From the NCBI GenBank assembly GCA_902795355.1, contig CADBKZ010000003.1, positions 81,902 to 145,901 of the forward strand: a stretch of 64,000 nucleotides of DNA. Reading direction: 5' to 3'. Source of the stretch: an uncultured Ruminococcus sp. (lineage in GTDB: Bacteria > Bacillota > Clostridia > Oscillospirales > CAG-272). Positions 1 to 8,561 of the stretch are shown here, one piece after another (the stretch's first letter is position 1; each line of letters starts with the position of its first letter). Made by a program: the position numbers and the translations under genes. The notes beneath the pieces are model-generated. The model was not told the origin of the DNA. It saw only the letters and a list, made by a program, of their open reading frames with translations, and made no database searches.

Positions 1-163
1 TCTTGCAGAGATTCCCTCGAAAGAAACGCTTATTGCGAAACTCCTCGGCTCCATCCGTTCTCCCCTTTACAGCTTTGCATACGCTTTGCAGGCTGTTGTG
101 GATAAGAACGGCGAAGCCGCTCCCGCGGAAGAAGCCCCTGCCGAGGCTCCCGCAGAAGCGTAA
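1..163 (+). CDS. rplJ: 50S ribosomal protein L10, C-terminal end
   Basis: Only the last 53 codons are in the window, reading in frame from base 2 to a TAA at 161-163. The protein end reads [18 protein letters not shown] followed by an Ala/Glu/Pro-rich tail ([16 protein letters not shown]). The segment matches the helical C-terminus of L10, which anchors the L7/L12 dimers on the ribosomal stalk. Its position 99 bp before rplL is the conserved rplJ-rplL order. The acidic Ala/Pro tail is common in clostridial L10. Identity rests on the short match plus this context. Confidence 0.85.
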   Translation, partial: LAEIPSKETLIAKLLGSIRSPLYSFAYALQAVVDKNGEAAPAEEAPAEAPAEA

Positions 164-262
164 ACCGCAAATCCGGCAAACGCGCGGGACGTTCTCCCGC
201 CGGTTCCCGATCCCGTTTGATCGGTACATTGAAAATCAAAATTGATTTTGGAGGTAATTAAA

Positions 263-643
263 ATGGCATCCGAAAAGATTACAAACATTCTCGAGGAGAT
301 CAAATCCCTCACCATTCTGGAGCTCTCCGACCTTGTTAAGGCCGTTGAGGAAGAATTCGGCGTTTCCGCCGCCGCTCCCGTTGGCGTGGTTGCCGCCGCA
401 GGCGCCGCTCCTGCCGCCGCTGCCGAAGAAAAGACCGAGTTCGACGTAATTCTCGCCAACTTCGGCGCAAACAAGCTGAACGTGATCAAAGCTGTTCGCG
501 AGATCACCGGTCTTGGCCTGAAAGACGCGAAAGACCTTGTTGAGGCCGCTCCGAAGCCCGTGAAAGAGGGCGTTTCCAAGGACGAGGCCGAGAAGGTCAA
601 AGCCGCTCTCACCGAGGCAGGCGCAACCGTCGAGATCAAATAA
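263..643 (+). CDS. rplL: 50S ribosomal protein L7/L12
   Basis: This 126-aa protein is the multicopy stalk protein that recruits translation GTPases. The N-terminal dimerisation helix (about residues 1-35) is followed by an Ala/Val/Pro-rich flexible hinge (about 36-60) and a C-terminal globular domain containing [21 protein letters not shown]. The ATG at 263 is preceded by GGAGG at 250-254; an upstream TTG at 242 would add residues unlike the family and was not used. Length is normal. It follows rplJ and ends in a strong terminator, so it is the last gene of the operon. Confidence 0.97.
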   Translation: MASEKITNILEEIKSLTILELSDLVKAVEEEFGVSAAAPVGVVAAAGAAPAAAAEEKTEFDVILANFGANKLNVIKAVREITGLGLKDAKDLVEAAPKPVKEGVSKDEAEKVKAALTEAGATVEIK

Positions 644-683
644 TCTCGCCCCCATATTTCATCTGTCTGCGATAACGGAAAAA

Positions 684-714
684 CGGCCGCCGATGCTTCG
701 GCGGCCGTTTTTCT
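684..714 (+). terminator. Rho-independent terminator after rplL
   Basis: A perfect 10-bp stem, CGGCCGCCGA (684-693) and TCGGCGGCCG (698-707), with a TGCT loop, is followed by a T-rich tract. It closes the ribosomal protein operon. Confidence 0.92.
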
Positions 715-799
715 TGTTTCCATTTTTCGGAATAAATATTGTTCTTTTTCTTCTTTTTTCGACAATATCCACCTAAAAACAGATGAAAAGTCGGTGTTT

Positions 800-1784
800 T
801 TAAAGATTCATCAGCAGTGTTTTCATTGCTCGCGCCATTGCGGTTGCGTAATGCTCCAGATCCAGAACGGAGAAAAGGTAGCGATCCGACGCGGGATCCG
901 CCTGCCAAGTTACATGGCCGTCGAGCGAGCATTCGATCCGCACGGGCGAAAAACCGAATACCGCGTTCGGGTCGCCCGCTTCTGTCAGGTTTCCGTTCCG
1001 ATCCACGCTTTTTTCCGACGCCGGAAAGAATCCCCGCCGTTGACCACATATTGCGCGGCATTGCGCAAAAATGCTCCAACAGCGCGGGGTCAACCGGCCG
1101 GTCCAGAACATCGAGCCAATTGGAAGCGGTCTCCCGATTCAGCATGGAAAGAAAGAAATTTTGCATGGCGGGCGAAAGGTCCCGCAGGATCTCTCCCATT
1201 GTAAAGCTGTAAAAGGTCCCGTATTGCGAAACGATCCATTGCCCGCCGTGGCGTTCGTTGGCGCGCTCGAAGCACGGACACCAATATACCGGACACGGCG
1301 CAGAGAAAATATCATGGTAGGAGCGGGGATCGAGGCAAACGTTCCATTCCAAAAAGCCGTTTTCAATGCCGGACCCCGCGTTGAGGTAAATTCCCGCGCA
1401 TTTTTCGCGGAACAAATCGGGATCCTGCCGCAAAGCAACGGCAATATCGCGGCTGGAACCGACGATGTGAACGTTGACTTTTTCTCGGCTTGCGAGCAGC
1501 GTTTCCCGCAACAAAGCCGAGCCGCCGGACAACGCCTCGGGATGGGAATCGGGCGCGCCGATTCCAACGGGAACGCAACCGCCCGTCAGCAGGTTCAACT
1601 GCGCAACCGAGGAAAGGTCGGGGTTGCGGCCTTTCCCGCGCTGTGCCGCCGGCGGCATATCGATCATGATGCCAGCGAGTTTGTGTAACCCCATTTTCTG
1701 CAAAGCAAACTGACAGGCGAGGTCAAAATGGTCGTCGGGGTCGTTATGCGGCCGAAAAAGATCGGTTTCATGAATGGTCAGCAC
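800..1784 (-). pseudogene. Nucleoside hydrolase-like protein, frameshifted
   Basis: The gene starts at GTG 1784 after AGGAG at 1791-1797. It carries an N-terminal Asp-rich motif (HNDPDDHFDLA) resembling the calcium-binding DxDxxxDD motif of inosine/uridine-preferring nucleoside hydrolases. The first frame runs through MPRNMWSTAGILSGVGK and then becomes unrelated sequence. The natural continuation (SVDRNGNLTEAGDPNAVFGF, ending at 800) is in another frame. The frames meet at an A6 run in the mRNA (T6 at 1009-1014); removing one A restores a single reading frame. The gene begins 15 bp after the glycoside hydrolase and is probably co-transcribed, consistent with a catabolic cluster. The defect could be a real mutation, slippage or a sequencing error. 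Family assignment is moderate. Confidence 0.7.
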
Positions 1785-1799
1785 GGTGAATCTCCTCTT

Positions 1800-3749
1800 T
1801 CAAAAGCTGATTTCAATTGCTTCATGGATGGCGACGCGGTCAACGGTCAGCTTCAAAAGTCCGTTTTCATAGGTAAACGGCAGCTGCTCGTTTTTCGGGA
1901 GCAACCGCGCCGAAACGGGCTTGCGGCCAAGGCGGTATTCCACCGCAATCGGCCCGACCGGCGGAATTTCATCAAACGTTTTGGTTTTTCCCTCGGCGCG
2001 CTTGGCGTTTTTCTCCGCGCGGTGTTCGCCCGCGGTGTTCAGCAAATGAAGATAGGTTTTTCCGTCCTTCTCCATCAGGGCGACGTCCACATAGCGGGTG
2101 CCGTGAACCGAGAGTTTCCGGTTTGCCCGCGCCAATGCTTCGCCAACAAACGAGCGCAGCTGCGCGGTGCGGTCTCCCTCGTATTCCTTGCCGATGTCGA
2201 ACGGCGCGGCAACGATCCTTCCTTTTCCGTAGGATACCTCGATCAGGCTCGGCACATCCGGCTCCGTCACCTTTTGCGGCGGCGGGTTGGCAACGCTCGG
2301 GTCACCCACGCTCCGAATCGGATTCATAACATTCAGAACGGTTGCGGACGTGGTCAGTTTGCAGAACGGCTGCATCATCAGCGCGCGCAGTCCGCCGCCA
2401 CGGATTACGGCGAAATCGTCGGTTTCCATTGCCGAAATTCCGAGTTCCTCGCGGAAAGCGGAAACCGTTTTCATGCCCGAAAGGAACAAAGTTCCCCCGT
2501 TTTGGGCATACGCAAGCAGCTGCGCGCGAACATCCGGCTCCAATTCCGCGCATTCGGAAAGCGCGAGCATGGAAAACGAATCGAGATCGTTCAGGCGGGA
2601 CGGCATCAGCACTTCCACAGACGCCTGATTATCGAGCAAAGCGCAGGTCAGGCCGCGCAAACTCGTCAGATAGTCGCAATGCGGGCCGAAAACAGGCTCG
2701 CGCCCATGGTAATACGACGCTTTGGAATACACCACGCCGACCTCGTGGATCGGGCTTGCCCGATGGCAGAACGACCGCCGCTCGCGGCAAAACTCCGCAA
2801 CTTCGCGCAGCACGGGAACCACCCAATCGTTTTGGAGCGTTTTTTTCGCTTCCTGCATGTGGTAAACCTGAAAACCGCCGCCCAGCATGATAACGGCCGC
2901 CGCTTCCTGTTTGAGCTGTTCGGCGGGCTTGACATAATGCACGGGATAGCTGAACCCCCAAGCCATCAGATCCCACGGGCGGCCGAAGGAAGCCACCGCG
3001 CGGGCGTCAACGCGCGCGTGGTCCACCGCGTCGTTCGGGGAAAGATCGCCCGAAATAAAGTCGGTAATGGCAACATCTTCCGGCATTTGAAGCGTGTTGC
3101 ACCAATTGGACGTAATCTCAAAATTCGGCGCGACCTCTTTCACCGCCCGAATATACCGGCCGACGTAGCGCGCAAACTCTTCCCGCAGAAACTGCCGGAA
3201 AGCGGGAAAATCGGGGTCGTTCGGCTGGGGAATCTCTTTTCCGTAGGCTTTTTTCGCCCCCTCGGAATAATCGGGGTTCACGCACCAGCAATCGCCGTCG
3301 ATCCACGCGCCGTCCAACCCGTAATCCGCGGCGATCTCGCGCAGCTGCGGAATCAGGAGTTTTTCCTCGTAGTCCCCGAAGAAGGACATAAACCGCGGGT
3401 CCGGCGCGCCGTTCTTTTGCACAATTGCCCATTCGGGGTGCTTTGCGGCCTGATAGCTGTCCCAAACGCCGCTGTAATGCGCGAAAAGCGGAATTTGATA
3501 CTCTTTTGTAATCTTTCGCCAAGCCGCCAGAATATCGCTTGCAATCTCCGGCGCGGGTTGGCCGATTTTGGTGGGATAACTGCTGTACCCGGGGTGCCCC
3601 TTGCTATCCACCTGAATAAAATCGGGCTTCACTTCCCGACAAATTTCATGAACCAACGACGCGTCAAACGCTTCCCCGATGCCCGTGGTTCGCTCGTTGG
3701 CGTGCATATCGAAATGCAGGCCGAAAAAACAATCCTTGCGCGATTTCAT
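1800..3749 (-). CDS. Glycoside hydrolase, alpha-L-fucosidase/GH-A-like with trimerisation-type middle domain
   Basis: This is a 649-aa cytosolic protein without a signal peptide. The N-terminal half (about residues 5-350) looks like a TIM barrel of the alpha-L-fucosidase/alpha-amylase-like group: FFGLHFDMHAN, FAHYSGVWDS, and DGAWIDGDCW around residue 165, which could carry the nucleophile. The middle resembles a flavodoxin-like beta-galactosidase trimerisation domain (VLMPSRLNDLDSFSMLALSE), followed by a beta-rich C-terminus. The ATG at 3749 was chosen because GGGGGAAAG lies 5 bases upstream; the open frame extends further but crosses the promoter. A near-consensus promoter lies at 3818-3846. 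Sugar release is inferred, and the exact CAZy family cannot be fixed from sequence reading alone. Confidence 0.65.
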   Translation of the reverse strand: MKSRKDCFFGLHFDMHANERTTGIGEAFDASLVHEICREVKPDFIQVDSKGHPGYSSYPTKIGQPAPEIASDILAAWRKITKEYQIPLFAHYSGVWDSYQAAKHPEWAIVQKNGAPDPRFMSFFGDYEEKLLIPQLREIAADYGLDGAWIDGDCWCVNPDYSEGAKKAYGKEIPQPNDPDFPAFRQFLREEFARYVGRYIRAVKEVAPNFEITSNWCNTLQMPEDVAITDFISGDLSPNDAVDHARVDARAVASFGRPWDLMAWGFSYPVHYVKPAEQLKQEAAAVIMLGGGFQVYHMQEAKKTLQNDWVVPVLREVAEFCRERRSFCHRASPIHEVGVVYSKASYYHGREPVFGPHCDYLTSLRGLTCALLDNQASVEVLMPSRLNDLDSFSMLALSECAELEPDVRAQLLAYAQNGGTLFLSGMKTVSAFREELGISAMETDDFAVIRGGGLRALMMQPFCKLTTSATVLNVMNPIRSVGDPSVANPPPQKVTEPDVPSLIEVSYGKGRIVAAPFDIGKEYEGDRTAQLRSFVGEALARANRKLSVHGTRYVDVALMEKDGKTYLHLLNTAGEHRAEKNAKRAEGKTKTFDEIPPVGPIAVEYRLGRKPVSARLLPKNEQLPFTYENGLLKLTVDRVAIHEAIEISF

Positions 3750-3817
3750 ATCACTTTCCCCCATACGGAATCCCCTCCGGAAACCGACTCCCGACGGCTT
3801 TTGAATCGGACATTTCA

Positions 3818-3846
3818 ATTATAAAAGAAATCTTGTTTTTTGTCAA
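3818..3846 (-). promoter_or_regulatory. Promoter of the glycoside hydrolase cluster
   Basis: On the minus strand, TTGACA (3841-3846) and TATAAT (3818-3823) are separated by exactly 17 bp, both perfect consensus. The 5' leader to the ATG at 3749 is about 65 nt. Confidence 0.9.
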
Positions 3847-3907
3847 GCGGAAAATGAAAAAAAGGAACTTTTTGCTAACCGAAATTCCTTTTTTGTGAAA
3901 AGGGGTC

Positions 3908-3955
3908 AAAAAAAACGGTCGCCCCGCCGGATTTTCCGGCGGGGCGACTACTTTT
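3908..3955. terminator. Bidirectional terminator at the left edge of the mobile element
   Basis: A 13-bp perfect stem, GTCGCCCCGCCGG (3918-3930) and CCGGCGGGGCGAC (3936-3948), has a 5-nt loop. A run of seven A residues on the left makes it a strong leftward terminator; a weaker T tract lies to the right. It isolates the glycoside hydrolase promoter from the element. Confidence 0.85.
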
Positions 3956-3980
3956 TGCTTTTATCGGTTCAATCAGCCTT

Positions 3981-5096
3981 TCAGGGCTGCCTGTGAAGTA
4001 CTCCCCGTTGAAATGCGTTTTTACCAACTTCTTCAACTTCCGTGAAGTACTGATTATGAAAAAAAGTAGGTAACACCTCATTATCCTGAATGCTTTTTAC
4101 ATCCAACGATAATGTATTTTTCCTTCCGACTATCGAACAAAAAGTTTGGTGATAATTCTCGTCGTCAAGTGTAAGATACCAACTGAAGCGCCTTCCGTCT
4201 TCCTCGGCAACGATTGCCGCGACAAGCTCTTCGATAATCTCTTTTGGAACTTTTCCTTCTTTAAACGTGGTCAGCTGATTCAGCCTTGACTCTATTCTAT
4301 TTAGATCGATAATTGTTCTTGTTTCAATTTTATCATTATCTGCGACAGAAGTTAAGTCTTTTTGAATTGAAGCTATCTCTTTCTCACATTTCTCTTTTAA
4401 AACCAAATATTCGTCTTTCCCTATCTCTCCATCTGCTCTCATACAGATAAGATTATTCAGTCTGCCCTTTGCTCTTTCAAGTTTTCCTTCTAACCCTGCA
4501 ATCTCTTCTTTGGAAACAGCAGTGTCTGAAACATAATTCCTGTTAACCATATCGTATGCTTGTAAAACGGCATCTTTCTTGTCAGTCCATATCCTACTAA
4601 AAATCGATGAAGCCATAACATCAAACTTCCAATCGCAAACCATGTGACCATCACAGTATCCTTCCGGATCAAGACCGTTTTCTATACGCTTCGTTCGTGT
4701 GCCGTTATTGACCGCATTATAGCATCTATATCCATAAGACCAAGTTCCATCTTTCCGTTGATGCCATCTGTTCTTACGGAATTTTGAGCCGCAGACACAT
4801 CTTAATTTGTGCAAAAAAGGATCGTCAGTTTGTTTTTTACCAATATTACGTGTTCTGCCATTCAGGTTTGTATATTTCAGCGATTTACTTCTTCTGAGTT
4901 CGTTACAATAATTCCAAAGCTCCTCAGACACGATTGGCTCAAAATCTCCTTTGATATAGAGATATGAGTTCTCATCGAGGTTTTTGATCCTCTTTTGATC
5001 AAGGTAATTATTGCAGAATGATTTCAAATAGCATTTATATCCTTTATAAGTTGCATTTCTTAAAATCCGACTGACTTTAGAGCAAGACCAATTCAC
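3981..5096 (-). pseudogene. Large serine recombinase, C-terminal remnant
   Basis: The 371 residues cover the recombinase DNA-binding part (WSCSKVSRILRNATYKGYKC), a zinc ribbon (RCVCGSKFRKNRW with downstream YRCYN) and a coiled coil (about residues 200-255). The N-terminal resolvase domain with its catalytic serine, normally 150-250 residues, is absent. The upstream sequence is instead the truncated VirB4-like gene, meeting it at about 5097-5112. The GTG at 5096 is simply the first in-frame start and is probably not used. A full-length relative would be about 550-600 aa. Integrase activity is therefore lost. The family call is strong and the pseudogene status follows from the missing domain. 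Confidence 0.85.
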
Positions 5097-5682
5097 ATTT
5101 CCTATCCCGCTTGATCGCCTGAATGCTTTCGTTCTCCAAGCTGTCTTTGACCGCGTTCAATTTTTCAAACAGGTCGCCCGAAAACTTGTCGAGCGTTACG
5201 GGACGGTCGATTTTCACAATCTCCGCGGACTGCGTTCCGTCCAAGAGCTTCAAAGCGTTTGCGAGGTATTCGATGTCGATGTTCTGTTGTATCACGTCCT
5301 CGATGCCGAAATTCTTTTGCCCGATCTTGATCACTCTTCCGTGGAAGCCGTTGTTGTAGTCGATCAGACCGTTATCCTTGACGTCTTTCAGCCCGAAAAG
5401 GCTTTCGACTCGTTCTTTTTCTTTGCTTGCCGTTTTTGTGTATTGCTTTTTAGCGAAAATAAATCGCACGTTTTCAAACAGGATCGAATATAAAATCCCG
5501 TCCTGCGTGGGCATGAACATCACGACTGCGGCAAGCCCCATTATGACTGCTATCGCCCACTTCCCTGCGGTAATGCTGACAAAGATAATTGCAAACACGA
5601 TCAGCGCGACGATGATGTCCTTCATCGAATAGCATTTCCACACGGTGTTTTTGACTTTGATTTTTTTCGGAATGATCCTCAT
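5077..5682 (-). pseudogene. VirB3/PrgI-VirB4-like conjugation protein, N-terminal remnant
   Basis: The frame starts at ATG 5682 after AAGAGGA and gives 201 aa. Two hydrophobic helices near residues 22-60 (DIIVALIVFAIIFVSITAG) look like the VirB3/PrgI membrane module. They are followed by the start of a VirB4-type N-terminal domain (GFHGRVIKIGQKNFGIED). The Walker ATPase part, normally several hundred more residues, is missing: after about IQAIKRD the frame runs into the serine recombinase remnant and stops. In intact elements this ATPase follows the VirB6 gene, which matches the order here apart from the intervening toxin-antitoxin pair. Confidence 0.7.
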
Positions 5683-5706
5683 TTTATTCCTCTTTTTTAA
5701 AAATAT

Positions 5707-5747
5707 TGTACGAAACCGTTGACAAATTCGTACATAAATGATATAAT
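5707..5747 (+). promoter_or_regulatory. Promoter with palindromic operator of the toxin-antitoxin pair
   Basis: TTGACA (5719-5724) and TATAAT (5742-5747) are spaced by 17 bp. The -35 box sits between the arms of an inverted repeat, TGTACGAA (5707-5714) and TTCGTACA (5727-5734). This is the expected layout for an operator bound by the antitoxin or the toxin-antitoxin complex. Autoregulation is inferred. Confidence 0.8.
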
Positions 5748-5782
5748 AATAGTGCATAATAAGGCAAAGGAGGTGCCATGCC

Positions 5783-5998
5783 ATGTCCATTACTGCAACT
5801 GAGCTGAAAGAAAATTTGAGTAAATACCTTCTTCTTTCAGTTACACAGGACATTTTCATCACAAAAAACGGAAAGGTGATTTCCAAGCTCACTAACCCTT
5901 TTCAGAACAGAGTCGATATTGCAAAATCCTTATTTGGCTCAGTTCCGGATACCGTCTCTTTAGAAGAAACGAAACGTGAGAGGATTGAAAATCTATGA
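5783..5998 (+). CDS. Phd/YefM-type antitoxin
   Basis: This 71-aa protein begins MSITATELKENLSKYL and continues with DIFITKNGKVISKLTNP, the usual Phd/YefM N-terminal fold that dimerises and binds DNA. Its C-terminal third is charged and probably disordered, the part that would neutralise the toxin. The ATG at 5783 follows AGGAGG (5768-5773); the ATG at 5778 is out of frame. Its stop overlaps the toxin start by 4 bases (ATGA), implying translational coupling. It probably represses its own promoter through the palindrome around the -35 box. Confidence 0.85.
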   Translation: MSITATELKENLSKYLLLSVTQDIFITKNGKVISKLTNPFQNRVDIAKSLFGSVPDTVSLEETKRERIENL

Positions 5999-6417
5999 GA
6001 GCTTTGATTGACACCTGCGTAATCATTGACGCGCTTCAGGACAGAAAGCCATTCTCTGATGACAGCAAGCAGATTTTCCTTCATGCAGCAAACAACATTT
6101 TTGGCGGCTTTATCACAGCAAAATCCGTAACCGACATTTATTATCTAATCCACAAAACAACTCATGACAATGTAAAAACGAGAGAAATTATCAATAAGTT
6201 GTTTTCCTTGTTTGACATTCTGGATACCACAGGAATGGATTGTAAAAAAGCAATCCTTTCGGATACTCCTGATTATGAAGACGCGGTGATGATTGAATCT
6301 GCTTTGCGCGATGAACTTGACTGTATCGTCACCAGAAATGAACGTGATTATGGAAAATCCCCTGTAAAAATCTATTCCCCGAAGCAATTTATTGAACTGC
6401 TTTCCCAAGATCTGTGA
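5995..6417 (+). CDS. PIN-domain toxin, VapC-like ribonuclease
   Basis: The 140-aa protein is a compact PIN domain. It shows the first acidic motif (MRALIDTCVIIDAL), a central DTPDYEDAVMIESA containing the second acidic cluster, and a final TRNERDY motif. These would coordinate Mg2+ for RNA cleavage. The order antitoxin-toxin with a 4-base overlap and a shared autoregulated promoter is typical. The pair lies antisense inside the conjugation operon and has its own terminator abutting the VirB6 stop codon, so it looks like a separately acquired stabilisation cassette. The RNA target cannot be told from sequence. Confidence 0.88.
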   Translation: MRALIDTCVIIDALQDRKPFSDDSKQIFLHAANNIFGGFITAKSVTDIYYLIHKTTHDNVKTREIINKLFSLFDILDTTGMDCKKAILSDTPDYEDAVMIESALRDELDCIVTRNERDYGKSPVKIYSPKQFIELLSQDL

Positions 6418-6422
6418 TCTTT

Positions 6423-6450
6423 GCCCCTCGATTTCGAGGGGCTTTCTTTT
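6423..6450 (+). terminator. Terminator of the toxin-antitoxin operon
   Basis: The stem GCCCCTCG (6423-6430)/CGAGGGGC (6435-6442) has an ATTT loop and is followed by TTTCTTTT. It abuts the stop codon of the opposing VirB6-like gene at 6449-6451. Confidence 0.88.
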
Positions 6451-7630
6451 ATACAGTCAGACCTTCTTTATCCGTGCTTTCGCTTTTCTCCTCAACGTAT
6501 TTTTCATTACTGTCATTTTTGCTCCCGCCATCGCCCTTTCCTTTATGATGATGTGCCGCGTGAGACGCGCCACGGATCAGTTTGGTCGCCGCACCGATTG
6601 TCATCGCGCTGGCAATTCTTCCGCCGTAGAACGCGCTCCGTAAAAAGCCTCCGCCTGCGTGCATATCGTCTGCCTGACCGAACAGTCTCGCAAACAGATG
6701 TTGCCCCGCCGGGATCATCATTGCGCCGCCGATAATCATAAAGATTAAAAACAGCCCATTCCCGAACCCGGATATACCGTCAATCTTCATCTTCGTTATG
6801 ATCGGCAGCAAAAGAATAAAGACGTTGACTGAGAACACTGCGCCGTAAGCAAGCACGATCTTCGTGATGAACGATTCTCTCCATACCTTAAACCGTGCGC
6901 CGTCGTCAAGCGGCAACGTTGACATTGAAACGGGCATGACGATATACAAGAAAATGATCTCGTACACGCGCTTTGCCAGATTCAAGACCGCCACAAGAAG
7001 CGAAATCATCACGCCGACAGACGCAACAAGCGACGGAACGTATAAAAATTTGTCGGGGTTAATCATGCCGGTATTCTGCCAATCAACAGGCCAGATACCG
7101 AACGCCGCCGTGCTGTAATCGCCCATAATTTCTCTGACGGTCAAGGTTGATACGTCCGCTTCCGCGATGGAATAGCCGTTGATCCAACCGTCGCCAACGC
7201 AAGCATTGAAAAGCGCGTTCGAGAGTTTCGTTGTGTTTTCGATCTGGAAGATCCTCGACACCAGAACGAGAACCGAGTTGGAAATCAGAATTCCCAAGAC
7301 GACCACCGCGAGCATTGCCATCGTACCGAGAAGCGCCAAAAAGAACTTCCCGACGATCGTGGAAAGATTGCGGTTGTTCGCGATCATATTCTTGATGATC
7401 GCCGCTATCGTGAAAATAGCCGTCAGCCCTACCGCCAAGATAAACACGCACCAGAAGATAGTCCCGACCGACGTTTGCGCCGCCAAGTGTTCGATGATGT
7501 TGACTTTCTGACCGTGGTACGTCACGTCCGTTACGCCTGCGACTGCCGAGAAGATCTCCATCAAGCCGTCACACAATCGCAAGAGCCATAGAAACAGCTG
7601 CAATACGATTTCCTGTAAAAAAATAATCAT
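6449..7630 (-). CDS. VirB6/TrbL-like conjugal transfer membrane protein
   Basis: This 393-aa protein has about six to seven hydrophobic segments (for example GTIFWCVFILAVGLTAIFTI, FFLALLGTMAMLAVVVLGIL, ASVGVMISLLVAVLNLA and LFLIFMIIGGAMMI). That layout matches TrbL/VirB6-type inner-membrane channel proteins of Gram-positive conjugative systems. The C-terminal 60 residues are hydrophilic with a short His run (AAHHHKGKG) and an acidic/lysine-rich tail, probably cytoplasmic. ATG 7630 follows a GGAGAG-type site. It lies 16 bp after the VirB2-fusion gene. The gene is intact although its downstream partner VirB4 is not, so the channel is unlikely to work. Confidence 0.75.
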   Translation of the reverse strand: MIIFLQEIVLQLFLWLLRLCDGLMEIFSAVAGVTDVTYHGQKVNIIEHLAAQTSVGTIFWCVFILAVGLTAIFTIAAIIKNMIANNRNLSTIVGKFFLALLGTMAMLAVVVLGILISNSVLVLVSRIFQIENTTKLSNALFNACVGDGWINGYSIAEADVSTLTVREIMGDYSTAAFGIWPVDWQNTGMINPDKFLYVPSLVASVGVMISLLVAVLNLAKRVYEIIFLYIVMPVSMSTLPLDDGARFKVWRESFITKIVLAYGAVFSVNVFILLLPIITKMKIDGISGFGNGLFLIFMIIGGAMMIPAGQHLFARLFGQADDMHAGGGFLRSAFYGGRIASAMTIGAATKLIRGASHAAHHHKGKGDGGSKNDSNEKYVEEKSESTDKEGLTV

Positions 7631-7646
7631 TTTCCTGTTCTCTCCT

Positions 7647-8489
7647 CTATACCGCCCAAACGCTCAATCCTTTTATGAGAAGCGGTAAACCGACCGCAAA
7701 AACGAACATGACAAGAATGCCGATGACAAGGTGTTTCACCATTTCCTTTGCGTTGATTTTCTCTTCGTTCTTTTTCGCGATTGCAACGCGGATGCCGATA
7801 TATGCGCCCCAGACGATCACGACCGACGCCATACCGATAACGAGATAGATCCAGACGGAATCCACCAGTTCGGAAAGCTTTTCCGTGATTTGCCCGAAGT
7901 TGTCCCGCATTCCTTTCTGTTGCCGCATAAGACCGACGATTTCTTCGTCCGTCATCTCCGACGCGTTCAACGTGTTATAGCAAGCAAACTGCGGCGGCAG
8001 GTATGCCGTATTTCCGTCCGGATCGGTTACGTAAAAAACAAACGTGAAATCGAGACTTGTGTTCTTTTCTAAAATGCCCACGATAGCCGTTCGGAAGATC
8101 CTTCCTTCCGGCGCTTCCCGCGAAGTGCTGCCGACAACGTTCAGGATCGCGACGTTCTGCTCCGCAAACGCGTTCATATAATCGCCGTGAACGTTGAATT
8201 TTTCCATGTATTTCTTCGGAAAGATTGCCGTTCCGTAAGTACATCCGCTGTCATAAACGGTATTCGGAACAAAAAACATTGCCACGATATACCGACCTCT
8301 TGTTTCGTTTTCCCCTTTTCGGTACCCGAAGAAAAACGACTGTTCTATGATTTGTTCGGCTTGCGTTTGATTTTCTTCCGCTTCCGCCGCATAAGCCGTA
8401 GTCGGAACTCCAAACGCAAACCCGAAGAATAGCGTCAGCGCCATTATGACGCCGAAAAGCGAATACTTTCTGTTTTGTGTTTGTTCCAT
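7647..8489 (-). CDS. Secreted protein with C-terminal VirB2/TrbC-like membrane domain
   Basis: This is a 280-aa protein starting at ATG 8489 after AAGAGG. A signal peptide (residues about 12-35, ending GVPTTAYAAEA) precedes a 150-residue soluble domain I do not recognise. The last 75 residues (VDSVWIYLVIGMASVVIVWG ... GLPLLIKGLSVWAV) are clearly paralogous to the neighbouring 100-aa VirB2-like protein, including EEKINA, MVKHL and LLI.GLS. It therefore looks like a pilin-like membrane module fused to an extracellular domain. Function is unknown; an adhesin or surface part of the transfer channel is possible. Confidence 0.6.
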   Translation of the reverse strand: MEQTQNRKYSLFGVIMALTLFFGFAFGVPTTAYAAEAEENQTQAEQIIEQSFFFGYRKGENETRGRYIVAMFFVPNTVYDSGCTYGTAIFPKKYMEKFNVHGDYMNAFAEQNVAILNVVGSTSREAPEGRIFRTAIVGILEKNTSLDFTFVFYVTDPDGNTAYLPPQFACYNTLNASEMTDEEIVGLMRQQKGMRDNFGQITEKLSELVDSVWIYLVIGMASVVIVWGAYIGIRVAIAKKNEEKINAKEMVKHLVIGILVMFVFAVGLPLLIKGLSVWAV

Positions 8490-8512
8490 TTTTACCTCTT
8501 TTCTAAAAGCCA

Positions 8513-8549
8513 TAAGGCGGCAGGTTTCCCCACCGCCTTACCCTTTTTT
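8513..8549. terminator. Inter-cistronic hairpin
   Basis: Arms TAAGGCGG (8513-8520) and CCGCCTTA (8533-8540) surround a 12-nt loop between two leftward genes. The T run lies on the plus-strand side (8544-8549), so as a leftward terminator it would be weak. An RNA-processing or stability hairpin is equally possible. Confidence 0.4.
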
Positions 8550-8561
8550 GACGCTTCTTGA

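Noticed and set aside
1728..3824. Open frame of 698 codons on the plus strand
   Set aside because: Antisense to the glycoside hydrolase, which has a perfect promoter and ribosome site; the product is Arg/His-rich and featureless.
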